Positions 8,083 to 19,374 of a DNA stretch of 62,225 nt are shown one piece after another (position 1 is the first letter of the stretch; each line of letters opens with the position of its first letter). Source of the stretch: an uncultured Actinomycetes bacterium (lineage in GTDB: Bacteria; Actinomycetota; Actinomycetes; Nanopelagicales; Nanopelagicaceae); assembly GCA_903825945.1 (NCBI GenBank), contig CAIKCJ010000005.1, forward strand, positions 1 to 62,225, given 5' to 3'. A model generated the notes under the pieces. The model was not told where the DNA came from. It did not search any database and saw nothing but the letters and a program-made list of their open reading frames with translations. The translations under genes and the position numbers were made by a program.

Positions 8083-8108
8083 TTATCCACAAACCGCGCG
8101 CATCCACA
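8083..8108. promoter_or_regulatory. Two DnaA-box-like sites
   Basis: TTATCCACA at 8083-8091 is a perfect DnaA box. GCATCCACA at 8100-8108 matches seven of nine bases in the same orientation, 17 bp on. They lie between the divergent NUDIX and PKD genes. Two sites are too few for an origin; local transcription control is possible. Confidence 0.5.
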
Positions 8109-8148
8109 GGGGTGTCGCGTGGCTAGGTGGTGGGCGCCCGGGTTGCCT

Positions 8149-8154
8149 TAGCGT
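8149..8154 (+). promoter_or_regulatory. Leaderless -10 of the PKD gene
   Basis: TAGCGT, 6 nt before the ATG at 8161. Its first three bases are also the in-frame stop that blocks any longer N-terminus. Confidence 0.5.
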
Positions 8155-8160
8155 CGCCAC

Positions 8161-8976
8161 ATGATTTACACCGCGCCACTTGGGGCGCACCTCAATACGC
8201 AGATTGCTCAGGTCGATACGCAGGTAGTGATGCGTGCAGAGTTAAGTGGGCTCTTTATGGCGACGAGTTGCAGCGGTGGGCCTTGCGTCAGCGTTTATAC
8301 CGACCCCACAACGAACCAGATTGTGATTACAGCCAATCAAAATACTCCGGGAACTGTTGCGGTGCCTATAAAACCCAAACCTAAGCGCACCACCGCGCCA
8401 GTTGTTCGAAAACCGGTTGCTCGTGCGCCTGTTGTTAAACCCAAGCCCAGTACATGGATTCCATACGCACTACGGCCAACTCCAAAATACACATATCGAC
8501 CCGCTGTGAAAAAGGTTGTTCACAAAACAAGTGTCGTGGCCGCCGTGACCACCGCGGCGGTGAATCTTTCGGACGAGATCACAAAGTTATTGCCCGGAAA
8601 CCATTTGTTGTATCAGCCCGTGAGTGATCCGCTCTCTGGAGTTCCTGTCTATTTCTGGAGTGATGCCGGGTCCATATTTAATATCGCAACATCAATTCTC
8701 GGAATTGGAGTGAGCGTTCTGCTTCAACCTTCATTTGCGTGGGATTTTGGTGATGGAACAACACTCACGACAAGTAATCCTGGTGGTGCTTATCCAAACA
8801 AATCAGTGACACATACCTATGTCAGTGCCGGCAACTACACCACCTCACTCACAATTTCATGGGCTGGCACATGGGCATCACAGGGTTCGGTATTGCCAGT
8901 CCTAGGTGGTGCGATCGTGCAAAACATGAGTTCACAGATCACCGTTACTCCCGGTCCTACGAATTACACAGGGTGA
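8161..8976 (+). CDS. PKD-domain protein of unknown function
   Basis: This 271-residue protein has an N-terminal part of about 70 residues, a Pro/Lys/Arg/Val-rich linker (about 70-125), and a C-terminal PKD-type beta-sandwich recognised by AWDFGDGTTL and the later THTYVSAGNYTTSL strand pair. PKD domains are normally extracellular. No signal peptide is visible at the N-terminus, and an in-frame stop at 8149-8151 rules out a longer start. A moderately hydrophobic stretch (ILGIGVSVLL) lies mid-protein. Either export uses another route, the N-terminus has been lost, or the protein stays inside. No enzyme motif is seen. Confidence 0.75.
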   Translation: MIYTAPLGAHLNTQIAQVDTQVVMRAELSGLFMATSCSGGPCVSVYTDPTTNQIVITANQNTPGTVAVPIKPKPKRTTAPVVRKPVARAPVVKPKPSTWIPYALRPTPKYTYRPAVKKVVHKTSVVAAVTTAAVNLSDEITKLLPGNHLLYQPVSDPLSGVPVYFWSDAGSIFNIATSILGIGVSVLLQPSFAWDFGDGTTLTTSNPGGAYPNKSVTHTYVSAGNYTTSLTISWAGTWASQGSVLPVLGGAIVQNMSSQITVTPGPTNYTG

Positions 8977-8980
8977 AGTT

Positions 8981-9043
8981 ATGCACATTTCAATAACGAC
9001 GGTCGTAGTGATGATCGTGCTGCGCGCCATCTTTAAGCCATGA
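8981..9043 (+). CDS. Possible 20-aa hydrophobic upstream peptide
   Basis: An ATG reading frame of 20 codons is rich in Val and Ile and ends in Phe-Lys-Pro. It overlaps the start of the DUF4192 gene as ATGA, the arrangement used for translational coupling. A GGGTGAAG-like ribosome site precedes it. No -10 element or ribosome site is seen immediately before the DUF4192 ATG, which adds some support. No homolog is known to me. Confidence 0.3.
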   Translation: MHISITTVVVMIVLRAIFKP

Positions 9044-10050
9044 ACTCAACAACACTTTCTACGCCTCATGATTTGTTAGCAGCTGTTCCATTTCTCGTCG
9101 GTTACCACCCGAAAGATTCACTTGTGGTGATTGCCCTCAAAGAAGGCGCAGTGGGGATGGCAATGCGGGTTGATTACCCATCGCGCGATCATAAAGAGAT
9201 CGCTCTGCGCGCACTCCAATTGGCCTCCTACCTCAAGCGCGAAAATGCAGAGGGAGCGATCGTTGTCGGCTACTTGCCGAGCGAACTTCATAAAGAGAGT
9301 CAAAATTTAGAGCCATACACCCATGCGATTTCAGAGCAGGGGATCGAGGTCAAAGAGGCAATCGAAGTCAGGGATAATCGCTTCCGCTCCATCATGTGTG
9401 CAGACCTGAGCTGCTGCCCAGTTGAGGGAAGCACGATCCCTCCGATTAGTGATTCCAGAATTACTGCAGAACAGGTTGCCCTGGGTCGCCCCATGCCATA
9501 TCCAAGTATCTTAGATATGAAGGCATCGCTGGCTGCCCTACCTAAAGATCGGGTTTTAATTGCTGCTCTCAAGAAATTAGACCCGATTGATTACGAGGCA
9601 GATGATGTGAAAGTGCAACAACGAGAAGGCGCACGCGCAATCGATGAACTCTGTGAAAGTTATGGACACTCAGGCATGGGAGTTGATCGAGAGCTTGTCG
9701 CTATGGTTTTGATCCGACTTTTAGATCTTCAGGTACGCGATTACGCAATGGGTGTTAGCACTCCAGAAAACCAAGATTCACAGTGGGATATGTGGCGATG
9801 GTTGCTTCGCATTGCACCGAAGGGATATGTTTCATCCGTTGCGGTGATCTTTGCAACCATTTCTTACGAACGCGGAGAAGGAGCCCTGGCTCAACGTGCG
9901 CTAGATCGCGCGCTCGATGATGACTCCTCGTATCAAATGGCGAAACTCTTACGCAGAACTTTTGCGGCTGGCTGGCCGCCTGCGAGTTTCACGGCGATGC
10001 GAGAAGAGTTGCATCCCAAGATCTGCGCGAGCCTATTCTCCCAGTCTTGA
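9040..10050 (+). CDS. DUF4192 family protein
   Basis: This 336-residue protein has the family N-terminus, a short lead followed by a Pro-His-Asp-Leu-Leu segment and then [19 protein letters not shown]4192 proteins are common in actinobacteria and their function is unknown. No transmembrane segment or signal peptide is seen. The C-terminal half is helical and contains AFLAWLYWQ-like positions typical of the family only in diverged form ([12 protein letters not shown]). The ATG may be coupled to a 20-codon upstream peptide. ald follows after 20 bp. Confidence 0.85.
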   Translation: MNSTTLSTPHDLLAAVPFLVGYHPKDSLVVIALKEGAVGMAMRVDYPSRDHKEIALRALQLASYLKRENAEGAIVVGYLPSELHKESQNLEPYTHAISEQGIEVKEAIEVRDNRFRSIMCADLSCCPVEGSTIPPISDSRITAEQVALGRPMPYPSILDMKASLAALPKDRVLIAALKKLDPIDYEADDVKVQQREGARAIDELCESYGHSGMGVDRELVAMVLIRLLDLQVRDYAMGVSTPENQDSQWDMWRWLLRIAPKGYVSSVAVIFATISYERGEGALAQRALDRALDDDSSYQMAKLLRRTFAAGWPPASFTAMREELHPKICASLFSQS

Positions 10051-10058
10051 GCCAGGAG

Positions 10059-10064
10059 TACGAT
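10059..10064 (+). promoter_or_regulatory. Leaderless -10 of ald
   Basis: TACGAT, 6 nt before the ATG at 10071. Confidence 0.65.
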
Positions 10065-10070
10065 GAAATC

Positions 10071-11150
10071 ATGATTATCGGTTGTCTTAAAGAGATTAAA
10101 AATAATGAATCCCGAGTTGCTCTCACTCCATCTGGTGTTCATGCACTGGCTGCCCACCATGAAGTTTTGGTTGAAGCCGGTGCAGGACTTGGATCAGCAA
10201 TTACTGATGCGCAATACGTGGAAGCCGGCGCAACAATTGTCGCTAGTGCGGATGAGATCTGGCAGCGAGCTGAGATGATCATGAAAGTCAAAGAGCCGAT
10301 CGCAATTGAATATCCCAAGATGCGCAAAGGTCAGATTCTTTTCACATACCTGCACCTTGCCGCCGATCGCCAACTCACACTTGCGTTGATTGAGCGTGGT
10401 GTTACTGCGATCGCTTATGAGACAGTCGAAGTCAATCGCCACTTGCCCCTACTTGCTCCAATGTCAGAGGTCGCCGGGCGAATGTCTATTCAAGTAGGAG
10501 CTGCAGCTTTGCAACGCCCTAACGGAGGACGCGGAGTCTTGCTTCCAGGAGTTCCAGGAGTGCGCCCAGGAAAAGTTGTTATTTTGGGTGGCGGAGTTGT
10601 GGGAGTTGCAGCCGCAACTATTGCTCACGGAATGCACGCTGATGTCACGATCTTGGACCTCAATCTAGAACGCCTAGCTGAGATCGATCAGATCTTTGCA
10701 GGTCAGGTAAAGACGCTTGCATCTTCGGCGTATGAAATCGAGCAACAGTGCATGGAAGCAGATTTGGTGATCGGCGCTGTTTTGGTCCCTGGCGCAAAAG
10801 CTCCAAAGTTGGTTACTCAAGATTTGGTTGCCAAGATGAAGCCGGGCTCAGTCCTTGTTGATGTGGCAATTGACCAGGGAGGCTGCTTTGAGGGCTCGCA
10901 TGCCACAACGCATGCAGACCCCACATTTAGGGTCCATGAATCGCTCTACTACTGCGTCGCCAATATGCCAGGAGCAGTACCGGCTACCTCGACCTATGCG
11001 TTGGCCAATGCCACGATCAAATATGCGCTGGCAATTGCGAACAAGGGTTGGGAGAAGGCCATCGCCGATGATCCTGCGCTCGGCTTTGGTCTCAATGTCC
11101 ATGATGGCCACATCAAGTATGCGGCGGTTGCAGCAGCTCATGACCTGTAG
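10071..11150 (+). CDS. ald: Alanine dehydrogenase
   Basis: NAD-dependent interconversion of L-alanine with pyruvate and ammonia. The 359-residue protein starts [13 protein letters not shown], the family N-terminus; an ATG 24 nt upstream is in frame but gives an atypical extension and lacks the -10 spacing. Substrate and catalytic residues are Lys74 in KVKEP and His95 in YLHLAAD. The Rossmann motif [11 protein letters not shown] lies near 173, and a conserved Asp sits in DVAIDQGG near 268. With glnA2 next to it this forms a small nitrogen-handling block. After the stop there is a 12-bp tandem repeat rather than a clear terminator. Confidence 0.95.
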   Translation: MIIGCLKEIKNNESRVALTPSGVHALAAHHEVLVEAGAGLGSAITDAQYVEAGATIVASADEIWQRAEMIMKVKEPIAIEYPKMRKGQILFTYLHLAADRQLTLALIERGVTAIAYETVEVNRHLPLLAPMSEVAGRMSIQVGAAALQRPNGGRGVLLPGVPGVRPGKVVILGGGVVGVAAATIAHGMHADVTILDLNLERLAEIDQIFAGQVKTLASSAYEIEQQCMEADLVIGAVLVPGAKAPKLVTQDLVAKMKPGSVLVDVAIDQGGCFEGSHATTHADPTFRVHESLYYCVANMPGAVPATSTYALANATIKYALAIANKGWEKAIADDPALGFGLNVHDGHIKYAAVAAAHDL

Positions 11151-11165
11151 GAGTCAGGCTGCTTG

Positions 11166-11210
11166 TTAGCCCATCCGTTAGCCCATCCGTTAGCCCATCC
11201 GTTAGCCCAT
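11166..11210. repeat. 12-bp tandem repeat between ald and glnA2
   Basis: TTAGCCCATCCG occurs three times (11166, 11178, 11190) with a fourth partial copy TTAGCCCAT at 11202-11210. Confidence 0.95.
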
Positions 11211-11239
11211 TTGTTTACAAAGCCGTAACACTTCGAAGG

Positions 11240-11245
11240 CAAGAT
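11240..11245 (+). promoter_or_regulatory. Leaderless -10 of glnA2
   Basis: CAAGAT, 7 nt before the ATG at 11253. The string AAGATGGCGCC is shared with the dnaG promoter. Confidence 0.55.
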
Positions 11246-11252
11246 GGCGCCT

Positions 11253-12557
11253 ATGAGTGAAGAGATTAGCCGCCAAGAAGATTTCGTCCTTCGTACGCTA
11301 GAAGAACGCGGAATCCGCTTCGTGCGACTCTGGTTTACAGATGTCTTGGGTTATCTCAAATCTGTGGCAATCGCACCCGCAGAGCTGCACAACGCCTTTG
11401 CTGAAGGAATTGGATTCGATGGCTCTGCGATCGAAGGATTCGCTCGCGTCACTGAGTCGGATATGTTGGCCAAGCCAGATGCCGCAACCTTCACCATTCT
11501 TCCATGGCGAACTGCGGCGCCAGGTGCAGCCAAGATGTTCTGTGACATCACGATGCCCGATGGTTCTCCATCAGCCTCAGACCCACGTAATGTTCTTAAG
11601 CGCACGCTAGAAAAAGCTGCGCAGATGGGTTACACCTGTTACACGCATCCCGAAATTGAATTCTTCCTCTTTAAGAGCCAGCCAGTAAAGGGCGAAATCC
11701 CAGAGCCAGTTGATCAAGGTGGATATTTCGATCACACACCATCACCAGTTGGTCATGACTTCCGTCGCCAAGCGATCACGATGCTTGAGGCAATGGGAAT
11801 CAGCGTTGAGTTCTCTCATCACGAAGGTGGCCCCGGACAGCAGGAGATTGATCTTCGCTACGCAGATGCTCTGACTACCGCCGATAACATCATGACCTTC
11901 CGTCACGTTGTAAAGGAAGTCGCTCTCGATCAAGGCTTCTATGCCTCCTTCATGCCAAAGCCTTTTACTGATCATCCAGGTAGTGGAATGCACACTCACT
12001 TCTCGCTCTTTAGCGGAGAAGAAAATGCATTCTTTGAATCAGGAGCCCAGTATCAACTCTCGGCTGTAGGTCGCTCATTTGTCGCAGGCGTTCTTAAGCA
12101 TGCGCCAGAGTTAAGCGCCATCACTAATCAGTGGGTTAATTCCTATAAACGTCTGACTGGCGGGGGAGAAGCACCTGCCTACGCCACCTGGGGTCATAAC
12201 GATCGCTCTTCACTTGTGCGCATCCCGGCATACAAGCCGCTGAAAGATAACTCGACTCGGATCGAAGTGCGCTCGCCAGATTCTGCATGTAATCCGTACC
12301 TGGCCTATGCCGTCATCATCGCTGCCGGCCTTAAGGGAATCGAAGAGAATTACGTGCTGGCGGAGTCCATCAACCCCGTTGCCTTACCGACCAACTTGGA
12401 TGAAGCGATCATCGCCATGGAGAGTTCGGAGCTGGTTCGCACAACTTTAGGCGCAGACGTCTTTGAATATGTCCTGCTCAATAAGCGTGCTGAGTGGAAT
12501 GACTACCGTCGTCAGGTTTCTGCCTACGAGTTGTCGCGCTATTTGCCCGTTCTGTAA
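11253..12557 (+). CDS. glnA2: GlnA2-type glutamine synthetase family enzyme
   Basis: This 434-residue protein is a type I glutamine synthetase fold closest to actinobacterial GlnA2 (Rv2222c type). Conserved parts include WFTDVLGYLKS, GFDGSAIEGFARV, the metal ligands in HPEIEFF, EFSHHEGGPGQQEID, the ATP-site residues in RIEVRSPDSACNPY, and the latch-like C-terminus. The loop that carries the adenylylated Tyr in GlnA1 is short and lacks that Tyr, as in GlnA2. In Streptomyces GlnA2 acts on polyamines (gamma-glutamylpolyamine synthetase), so ammonia assimilation should not be assumed. The ATG at 11253 is preferred to 11244 for -10 spacing. Confidence 0.88.
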   Translation: MSEEISRQEDFVLRTLEERGIRFVRLWFTDVLGYLKSVAIAPAELHNAFAEGIGFDGSAIEGFARVTESDMLAKPDAATFTILPWRTAAPGAAKMFCDITMPDGSPSASDPRNVLKRTLEKAAQMGYTCYTHPEIEFFLFKSQPVKGEIPEPVDQGGYFDHTPSPVGHDFRRQAITMLEAMGISVEFSHHEGGPGQQEIDLRYADALTTADNIMTFRHVVKEVALDQGFYASFMPKPFTDHPGSGMHTHFSLFSGEENAFFESGAQYQLSAVGRSFVAGVLKHAPELSAITNQWVNSYKRLTGGGEAPAYATWGHNDRSSLVRIPAYKPLKDNSTRIEVRSPDSACNPYLAYAVIIAAGLKGIEENYVLAESINPVALPTNLDEAIIAMESSELVRTTLGADVFEYVLLNKRAEWNDYRRQVSAYELSRYLPVL

Positions 12558-12565
12558 GCCAGTTG

Positions 12566-12571
12566 TACCCT
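12566..12571 (+). promoter_or_regulatory. Leaderless -10 before the leucine leader peptide
   Basis: TACCCT, 6 nt before the ATG of the leader peptide at 12578. Confidence 0.6.
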
Positions 12572-12577
12572 AAGGAT

Positions 12578-12613
12578 ATGAATTCGCGCAGCCTCCTCCT
12601 TCGCTGCCGCGGC

Positions 12614-12625
<12 letters not shown>
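12578..12625 (+). CDS. leuL: Leucine leader peptide
   Basis: A 15-residue peptide reading MNSRSLLLRCRGGAN with three consecutive leucine codons (CTC CTC CTT). It precedes leuA by 72 bp and matches the leader-peptide type known in front of actinobacterial leuA. Ribosome stalling at the leucine codons when Leu-tRNA is scarce would choose between the two hairpins that follow. Confidence 0.85.
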
Positions 12626-14422
<1,797 letters not shown>

Positions 14423-14429
14423 AGGGCGA

Positions 14430-14435
14430 TACGGT
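14430..14435 (+). promoter_or_regulatory. Leaderless -10 of recO
   Basis: TACGGT, 6 nt before the GTG at 14442. Confidence 0.6.
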
Positions 14436-14441
14436 GGACTC

Positions 14442-15176
14442 GTGTCTTCTACCTATCGCGACCAAGCAGTGGTCTTGCGCACCCAGAAATTGGGAGAAGC
14501 CGATCGAATCATCACGCTACTCACTCGCGAGCATGGCCGCGTCAAAGCTGTTGCTAAAGGCGTGCGCCGCACCAAGTCACGGTGGGGTGCACGTTTAGAA
14601 CCAGCATCACATGTCGACCTCCAGCTCTATTCGGGGCGAACATTCGAGACGGTGACTCAGGCAGTGAGCTTGGAAAATTTCGGCGACACCCTGTCTCTCG
14701 ATTATCAACGGTGGACTGTTGCATCAGCGATCTTGGAGGCGGCAGAACGTTTCACCGCTCAAGAGCACGAGCCTTCGTTGCAGCAATATCTTTTGCTTGT
14801 CGGTGCGCTCAAAGCTTTGGCGCACGAAACGTACGATGCCTCACTTATCCTCGACGCCTACTTGCTTCGCTCACTTGCCGTTGCGGGATATGCGCCATCG
14901 CTGACCAACTGCTCTGTCTGTGATGAACCTGGGCCGCACCGATTTTTCTCACTAGTCGGCGGAGGTAGCGTCTGCATGACCTGCAAACCATCTGCTGCGC
15001 CAACTCCGCATCCAGAGACGCTCGAACTTATGCAAGCTCTGCTCAGCAGCGATTGGGAGCAAGCCAGTGCAAGTCAGATGCGTTATCGCCGTGAAGCATC
15101 GGGGCTAATCGCTGCATATCTGCAGTGGCATTTGGAACGTGGTTTACGAAGTCTTCCGTTAGTTGAGAGGATATAG
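14442..15176 (+). CDS. recO: RecO, recombination mediator
   Basis: RecO helps load RecA on single-stranded DNA in the RecF pathway. The 244-residue protein starts with an OB fold ([23 protein letters not shown]). A helical domain follows, and then a zinc module CSVC...CMTC at about 155-178. The start is GTG. uppS follows after 2 bp, the usual actinobacterial pair. In many relatives era or leuA lies just upstream; here leuA does. Confidence 0.93.
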   Translation: MSSTYRDQAVVLRTQKLGEADRIITLLTREHGRVKAVAKGVRRTKSRWGARLEPASHVDLQLYSGRTFETVTQAVSLENFGDTLSLDYQRWTVASAILEAAERFTAQEHEPSLQQYLLLVGALKALAHETYDASLILDAYLLRSLAVAGYAPSLTNCSVCDEPGPHRFFSLVGGGSVCMTCKPSAAPTPHPETLELMQALLSSDWEQASASQMRYRREASGLIAAYLQWHLERGLRSLPLVERI

Positions 15177-15178
15177 CC

Positions 15179-15904
15179 ATGGCTGCACCCAAACCTCCCA
15201 AGGTGAAGAGTGTCCCGCACCACGTCGCTGTAGTGATGGATGGCAATGGTCGCTGGGCGAAACAACGTGGACTTGCGCGTACCGCGGGACATGAAGCTGG
15301 CGAGAAAGCTCTGCTTGATGTTGTTCATGGTGCGATTGCCATTGGCGTAAAAGAGTTGAGCGCCTATGCATTTAGCACCGAAAATTGGCGACGATCTCCA
15401 GAAGAAGTGAAGTTCCTGCTCGGATTCAACCGTGATGTCTTGCGTCGCCGCCGTGATGAGATGAATGAGTTGGGTGTGCGAGTGCGTTGGGTTGGAAAGC
15501 CTGGACGACTCTGGAAATCAGTTATTAGCGAGCTAGAAGAAGCGCAAGAACTTACAAAAAAGAACTCGGTCATGACGCTTAATATGTGTGTGAATTATGG
15601 TGGCCGCGCCGAACTCACTGATGCGATGAAAGCCATGGCACAAGATGTGAAATCCAGGAAGCTTGCTCCAGATTCCATCACGGAGAAGACGATCGAAAAA
15701 TATCTTTACAGCCCTAAAATGAGCGATGTGGATATGTTCTTGCGAACATCAGGGGAGCAGAGAACCTCTAACTTCTTGCCCTGGCAGTCTGTCTATGCCG
15801 AGATGGTATTTATGGATGTTCTCTGGCCAGATGTTGACCGAAAAACTCTCTGGAAGGCCATTGAAATCTACAACGAACGTGAGCGCAGATTCGGTAAAGC
15901 ATAA
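15179..15904 (+). CDS. uppS: Isoprenyl transferase (undecaprenyl diphosphate synthase type)
   Basis: cis-Prenyltransferase that builds the polyprenyl diphosphate carrier lipid for cell-wall synthesis. The 241-residue protein has the [17 protein letters not shown] motif (catalytic Asp near residue 19), [11 protein letters not shown], and the C-terminal [16 protein letters not shown] motif. Chain length cannot be read with certainty, so Z-decaprenyl synthesis remains possible. GAGAGG precedes the ATG, which is 2 bp after the recO stop, so the two are co-transcribed. The 52 bp after it hold the next gene's promoter. Confidence 0.94.
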   Translation: MAAPKPPKVKSVPHHVAVVMDGNGRWAKQRGLARTAGHEAGEKALLDVVHGAIAIGVKELSAYAFSTENWRRSPEEVKFLLGFNRDVLRRRRDEMNELGVRVRWVGKPGRLWKSVISELEEAQELTKKNSVMTLNMCVNYGGRAELTDAMKAMAQDVKSRKLAPDSITEKTIEKYLYSPKMSDVDMFLRTSGEQRTSNFLPWQSVYAEMVFMDVLWPDVDRKTLWKAIEIYNERERRFGKA

Positions 15905-15944
15905 GCTTTCGTTCGAAATTTCAGTCTAGCCCTTTCCATGCGGG

Positions 15945-15950
15945 TAAGAT
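15945..15950 (+). promoter_or_regulatory. Leaderless -10 of the ZIP gene
   Basis: TAAGAT, 6 nt before the ATG at 15957. Confidence 0.7.
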
Positions 15951-15956
15951 CGCCTC

Positions 15957-16700
15957 ATGCATAAAGCCCTCCTGCTCGCACTGCTCACTTCAGTGGCAAC
16001 TGCATCTGGCGGCACTCTTGCTCTTAAAGTAAAAGACCGCACCCATATTATTTTGGGTCTAGCAGCTGGTCTGATGCTTGGACTTGTCTTCTTTGATTTG
16101 ATTCCAACAGTCTTCGAGCAAAACACCGGCAAATTTGGGGGAGTGCGTTCAGTCGCACTAGCAATCGTTTTAGGTTTTCTTATTCTCCACTTGGTCGAAC
16201 GACTCTTTGCTACTCACGAACCACACGAGTCTCATTATGGCGCAGCAGACGATCACCACCATAAACATTATGCGGGTTCACTCGCGGCACTGGCGATGGG
16301 TGGCCACGTATTTGCAGATGGTCTCGGCGTTGGAGCCGCGTTTAGAGTGAGTAGTTCACTAGGTCTGGCAGTTTTTGCCGCGATAGTGGTCCATGCATTT
16401 AGCGATGGTCTCAATACGGTGACCTTCCTTATTAAAGAGCATATGTGGACTAAACGTGCCCGCGGCCTGCTTATAGTTGATGCGATTGGCCGTGTTGGTG
16501 GAGCGGCTGTTGGCTCATACGTCGCTTTTGGAAATAATTGGATCGCGATGTATCTAGCCTTGTTCGCTGGCTTTGTTATCTATATTGCCACCTCTCATAT
16601 CTTGCCCGAGGCACATTCGCGTCATCCTTCAAAGTGGACGTTAGTGGCAACAATTGCGGGGGTTTTGATTATGTGGGCCGTGGTGGCTGGTGGCGCCTAG
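15957..16700 (+). CDS. ZIP family metal transporter
   Basis: An inner-membrane divalent metal importer of 247 residues with about eight membrane segments. Two metal-binding helices carry HVFADGLGVGAAF and HAFSDGLNTVTFL, with Asp in place of the Glu usual in the HxxPEG pattern. The cytoplasmic loop near residues 80-103 is rich in His (DDHHHKHY), typical of zinc or iron sensing. The metal cannot be specified. It has its own promoter and is followed by glyS on the same strand after 91 bp. Confidence 0.85.
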   Translation: MHKALLLALLTSVATASGGTLALKVKDRTHIILGLAAGLMLGLVFFDLIPTVFEQNTGKFGGVRSVALAIVLGFLILHLVERLFATHEPHESHYGAADDHHHKHYAGSLAALAMGGHVFADGLGVGAAFRVSSSLGLAVFAAIVVHAFSDGLNTVTFLIKEHMWTKRARGLLIVDAIGRVGGAAVGSYVAFGNNWIAMYLALFAGFVIYIATSHILPEAHSRHPSKWTLVATIAGVLIMWAVVAGGA

Positions 16701-16791
16701 CGCCTAAGGGAGAGTTGCACGTAGTAAACTTGCCAACCTTGCGACCCGCAAGAAATGACAGCCGACAGCCAGCCGGACAGAGGAGATTACT

Positions 16792-18171
16792 GTGGCCGCA
16801 GATAGATTAGAAACAATTGTTAGCCTTGCAAAACGTAGAGGCTTTGTTTACCCATCATCAGAAATTTACGGTGGATTGCGCGCTGCATGGGATTACGGCC
16901 CATTGGGTGTAGAACTCAAGAACAACGTAAAGCGTCAATGGTGGAAGAGCATGGTCCAAGGCCGCGAAGATGTCGTTGGTCTTGATTCCAGCGTCATCTT
17001 GGCCCGTGAAGTCTGGCAAGCATCTGGACACGTAGAGACTTTTAGCGACCCACTTACTGAGTGCACGGAGTGCCACAAGCGCTATCGCGCTGATCACCTA
17101 GAGGAAGCATTCGAAGCAAAGCATGGCCGCCCAGCGACATCTATGGAAGAAATTGGCTGTCCTAACTGTGGCAACAAGGGCAAGTTCACGACCCCTCGCC
17201 AATTCTCGGGACTTCTTAAAACATTTCTTGGCGCCGTAGAAGATGAGTCTGGTCTGGCATACCTGCGCCCAGAGACTGCACAAGGCATCTTCATTAACTT
17301 TGATAACGTGGCGACAACATCACGTAAGAAGCCACCATTTGGTATTGGTCAGATCGGAAAGTCATTCCGTAACGAGATCACACCAGGAAACTTCATTTTC
17401 CGTACTCGCGAATTTGAGCAGATGGAGATGGAGTTCTTTGTAGTTCCAGGAACTGACGAAGAATGGCATCAATATTGGATCGATACTCGTATGCAGTGGT
17501 ACAAAGATCTTGGAATAAACCCAGATCGCCTTCGTCTGTTTGAGCACCCTAAAGAGAAGCTTTCTCATTACTCAAAGCGCACAGTTGATATCGAATATAA
17601 ATTCGAATTCAATGGCACCGAGTGGGGCGAGCTTGAAGGTATTGCTTCGCGTACAGATTTCGATTTGAAGGCACATAGTGCTGCATCAGGTAAAGATCTG
17701 ACCTGGTTTGATCAGGAGAAGAACGAGCGCTGGACACCATTTGTGATCGAACCTGCGGCTGGTGTGGATCGTTGCACACTCACTTTCATGATGGATGCCT
17801 TCACTGAAGACGAAGCTCCAAATGCCAAGGGCGAGATGGAAAAGCGCGCGGTTATGAAGCTTGATCATCGTCTAGCTCCGATCAAGGTTGCCGTGCTCCC
17901 ACTTTCTCGTAACGCTGATCTCTCGCCAAAGGCTCGTGATTTGGCTGCCGAACTTCGCCAAAACTGGTCTGTGGACTTTGATGATGCAGGCGCAATTGGA
18001 CGTCGTTATCGTCGTCAAGATGAAGTTGGTACACCGTTTTGCATCACCATCGACTTTGAAACACTCGATGATAATGCAGTGACAATTCGCCACCGCGACA
18101 CAATGGCACAAGAACGCATTGGAATCGACCAAGTAAGTGCTTGGTTGGCTCCAAAACTTCTTGGTTGCTAA
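16792..18171 (+). CDS. glyS: Glycyl-tRNA synthetase (dimeric type)
   Basis: Class II synthetase charging tRNA-Gly. The 459-residue protein is the single-chain alpha2 form found in actinobacteria. It shows the N-terminal class II motif around [14 protein letters not shown], a zinc-type insertion with CTEC and CPNC, motif 2 around [21 protein letters not shown], and a C-terminal anticodon-binding domain from about 360. The GTG start follows GAGGAG by 6 nt. Upstream are a CTTGCG/CGCAAG hairpin and no T-box features. Confidence 0.95.
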   Translation: MAADRLETIVSLAKRRGFVYPSSEIYGGLRAAWDYGPLGVELKNNVKRQWWKSMVQGREDVVGLDSSVILAREVWQASGHVETFSDPLTECTECHKRYRADHLEEAFEAKHGRPATSMEEIGCPNCGNKGKFTTPRQFSGLLKTFLGAVEDESGLAYLRPETAQGIFINFDNVATTSRKKPPFGIGQIGKSFRNEITPGNFIFRTREFEQMEMEFFVVPGTDEEWHQYWIDTRMQWYKDLGINPDRLRLFEHPKEKLSHYSKRTVDIEYKFEFNGTEWGELEGIASRTDFDLKAHSAASGKDLTWFDQEKNERWTPFVIEPAAGVDRCTLTFMMDAFTEDEAPNAKGEMEKRAVMKLDHRLAPIKVAVLPLSRNADLSPKARDLAAELRQNWSVDFDDAGAIGRRYRRQDEVGTPFCITIDFETLDDNAVTIRHRDTMAQERIGIDQVSAWLAPKLLGC

Positions 18172-18199
18172 CGATCGCTTGCTGCGCTCGACTACATAG

Positions 18200-19372
18200 A
18201 TGACGTCACTTACGCAGATCGCACCTCTTCGTTTGCCGATTGCCAACGGGCAGTTCGCTAATAACGAGGTAGTACTTGATACCCCCGTGGTGCTTGCGCC
18301 GATGGCGGGTATTACAAACTCTGCGTTTCGCACACTCTGTCGCGAGCAAGGTGCTGGTCTGTTTGTCTCCGAGATGGTCACAGCGCGTGCGCTGATTGAG
18401 CGCCATCCAGAAACAATGCGCCTGATTACTCCAGGTGTTGGGGAGAGTCCCAGATCAGTCCAGCTTTACGCTGTCGATCCAGTTGTTGTTGGTCAGGCAG
18501 TAAAACTTTTGATGGAAGACAATCTTGCAGACCATATCGATCTGAATTTTGGCTGCCCCGTTCCTAAAGTGACACGTCGAGGTGGTGGCGCTGCGCTGCC
18601 ATTTAAGCGCAAACTTTTTTCAGCAATTGTTGGATCTGCTGTAAAAGCTGCTGCCCCATATGGCGTTCCTGTAACAGTAAAAATGCGCATCGGAATCGAT
18701 AGCGATCACCTGACGTATCTAGAAGCGGCGCAATCTGCTGCCGACCAAGGCGTGGCATGGGTTGCTCTTCATGCGCGCACAGCTGCCCAGCTTTATGAGG
18801 GACACGCGGATTGGTCAGCAATCACGCGCTTGGTCGAGCATATGAAGCCGACGGGAGTGCCTGTTCTAGGAAACGGAGATATCTGGTCCGGTAGCGACGG
18901 TTTACGCATGGTTCAAGAAACTGGCTGCGCAGGCGTGGTGGTGGGACGAGGATGCCTAGGACGTCCGTGGTTATTTGCAGAGCTCAAGGCCGCATTTGCA
19001 GGCCAAGAGTTACCGGAACTTCCTACGCTCTTTGAAGTACGAGAGATCATGTTCCGCCATGGCGAGCTGCTCATAGATTTCTTTGAATCAGAAGGACGCG
19101 CGATGCGCGATCTTCGCAAGCACATGGCTTGGTATCTCAAAGGTTTTTCTGTGCCGCGCGAACTACGTGCAGGTTTTGGCATGGTCTCATCACTAGGTGA
19201 GTTGGAGCATCTGCTCTCACAACTTGCAGATCAGCCATACCCAACCAGCATTGCCGAAACACCACGCGGTCGACGTAGCCATGGTCGCGCAGTTTCGCTC
19301 CCAGATGGCTGGTTGAACGATCCCGATGAATATGCGTCGATTAGTATCGACGATGCAGTCTCTGGCGGTTAA
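18200..19372 (+). CDS. dusB: tRNA-dihydrouridine synthase (DusB type)
   Basis: FMN enzyme that reduces uridine to dihydrouridine in the tRNA D loop. The 390-residue protein has the TIM-barrel start VVLAPMAGITNSAFRTLC, the catalytic Cys in DLNFGCPVPKVTRRGGG, VKMRIGID, and a C-terminal helical tRNA-binding domain. It lies 28 bp after glyS. The next gene starts 2 bp after its stop. The family is certain; B-type specificity follows from synteny and overall match. Confidence 0.92.
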   Translation: MTSLTQIAPLRLPIANGQFANNEVVLDTPVVLAPMAGITNSAFRTLCREQGAGLFVSEMVTARALIERHPETMRLITPGVGESPRSVQLYAVDPVVVGQAVKLLMEDNLADHIDLNFGCPVPKVTRRGGGAALPFKRKLFSAIVGSAVKAAAPYGVPVTVKMRIGIDSDHLTYLEAAQSAADQGVAWVALHARTAAQLYEGHADWSAITRLVEHMKPTGVPVLGNGDIWSGSDGLRMVQETGCAGVVVGRGCLGRPWLFAELKAAFAGQELPELPTLFEVREIMFRHGELLIDFFESEGRAMRDLRKHMAWYLKGFSVPRELRAGFGMVSSLGELEHLLSQLADQPYPTSIAETPRGRRSHGRAVSLPDGWLNDPDEYASISIDDAVSGG

Positions 19373-19374
19373 CT

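Noticed and set aside
8083-8108. Replication origin
   Set aside because: Only two DnaA-like sites, no AT-rich unwinding region, and no dnaA, dnaN or parAB nearby.
8127-8384. 85-codon frame overlapping the PKD gene start as a frameshifted signal peptide
   Set aside because: It has no hydrophobic signal core and does not join the PKD frame.
16701-16791. T-box leader before glyS
   Set aside because: The gap is too short and lacks the conserved T-box sequence; only a small CTTGCG/CGCAAG hairpin is present.
17872-18381. 169-codon reading frame antisense to glyS and dusB
   Set aside because: It crosses two well-supported genes on the other strand and has no recognisable domain.
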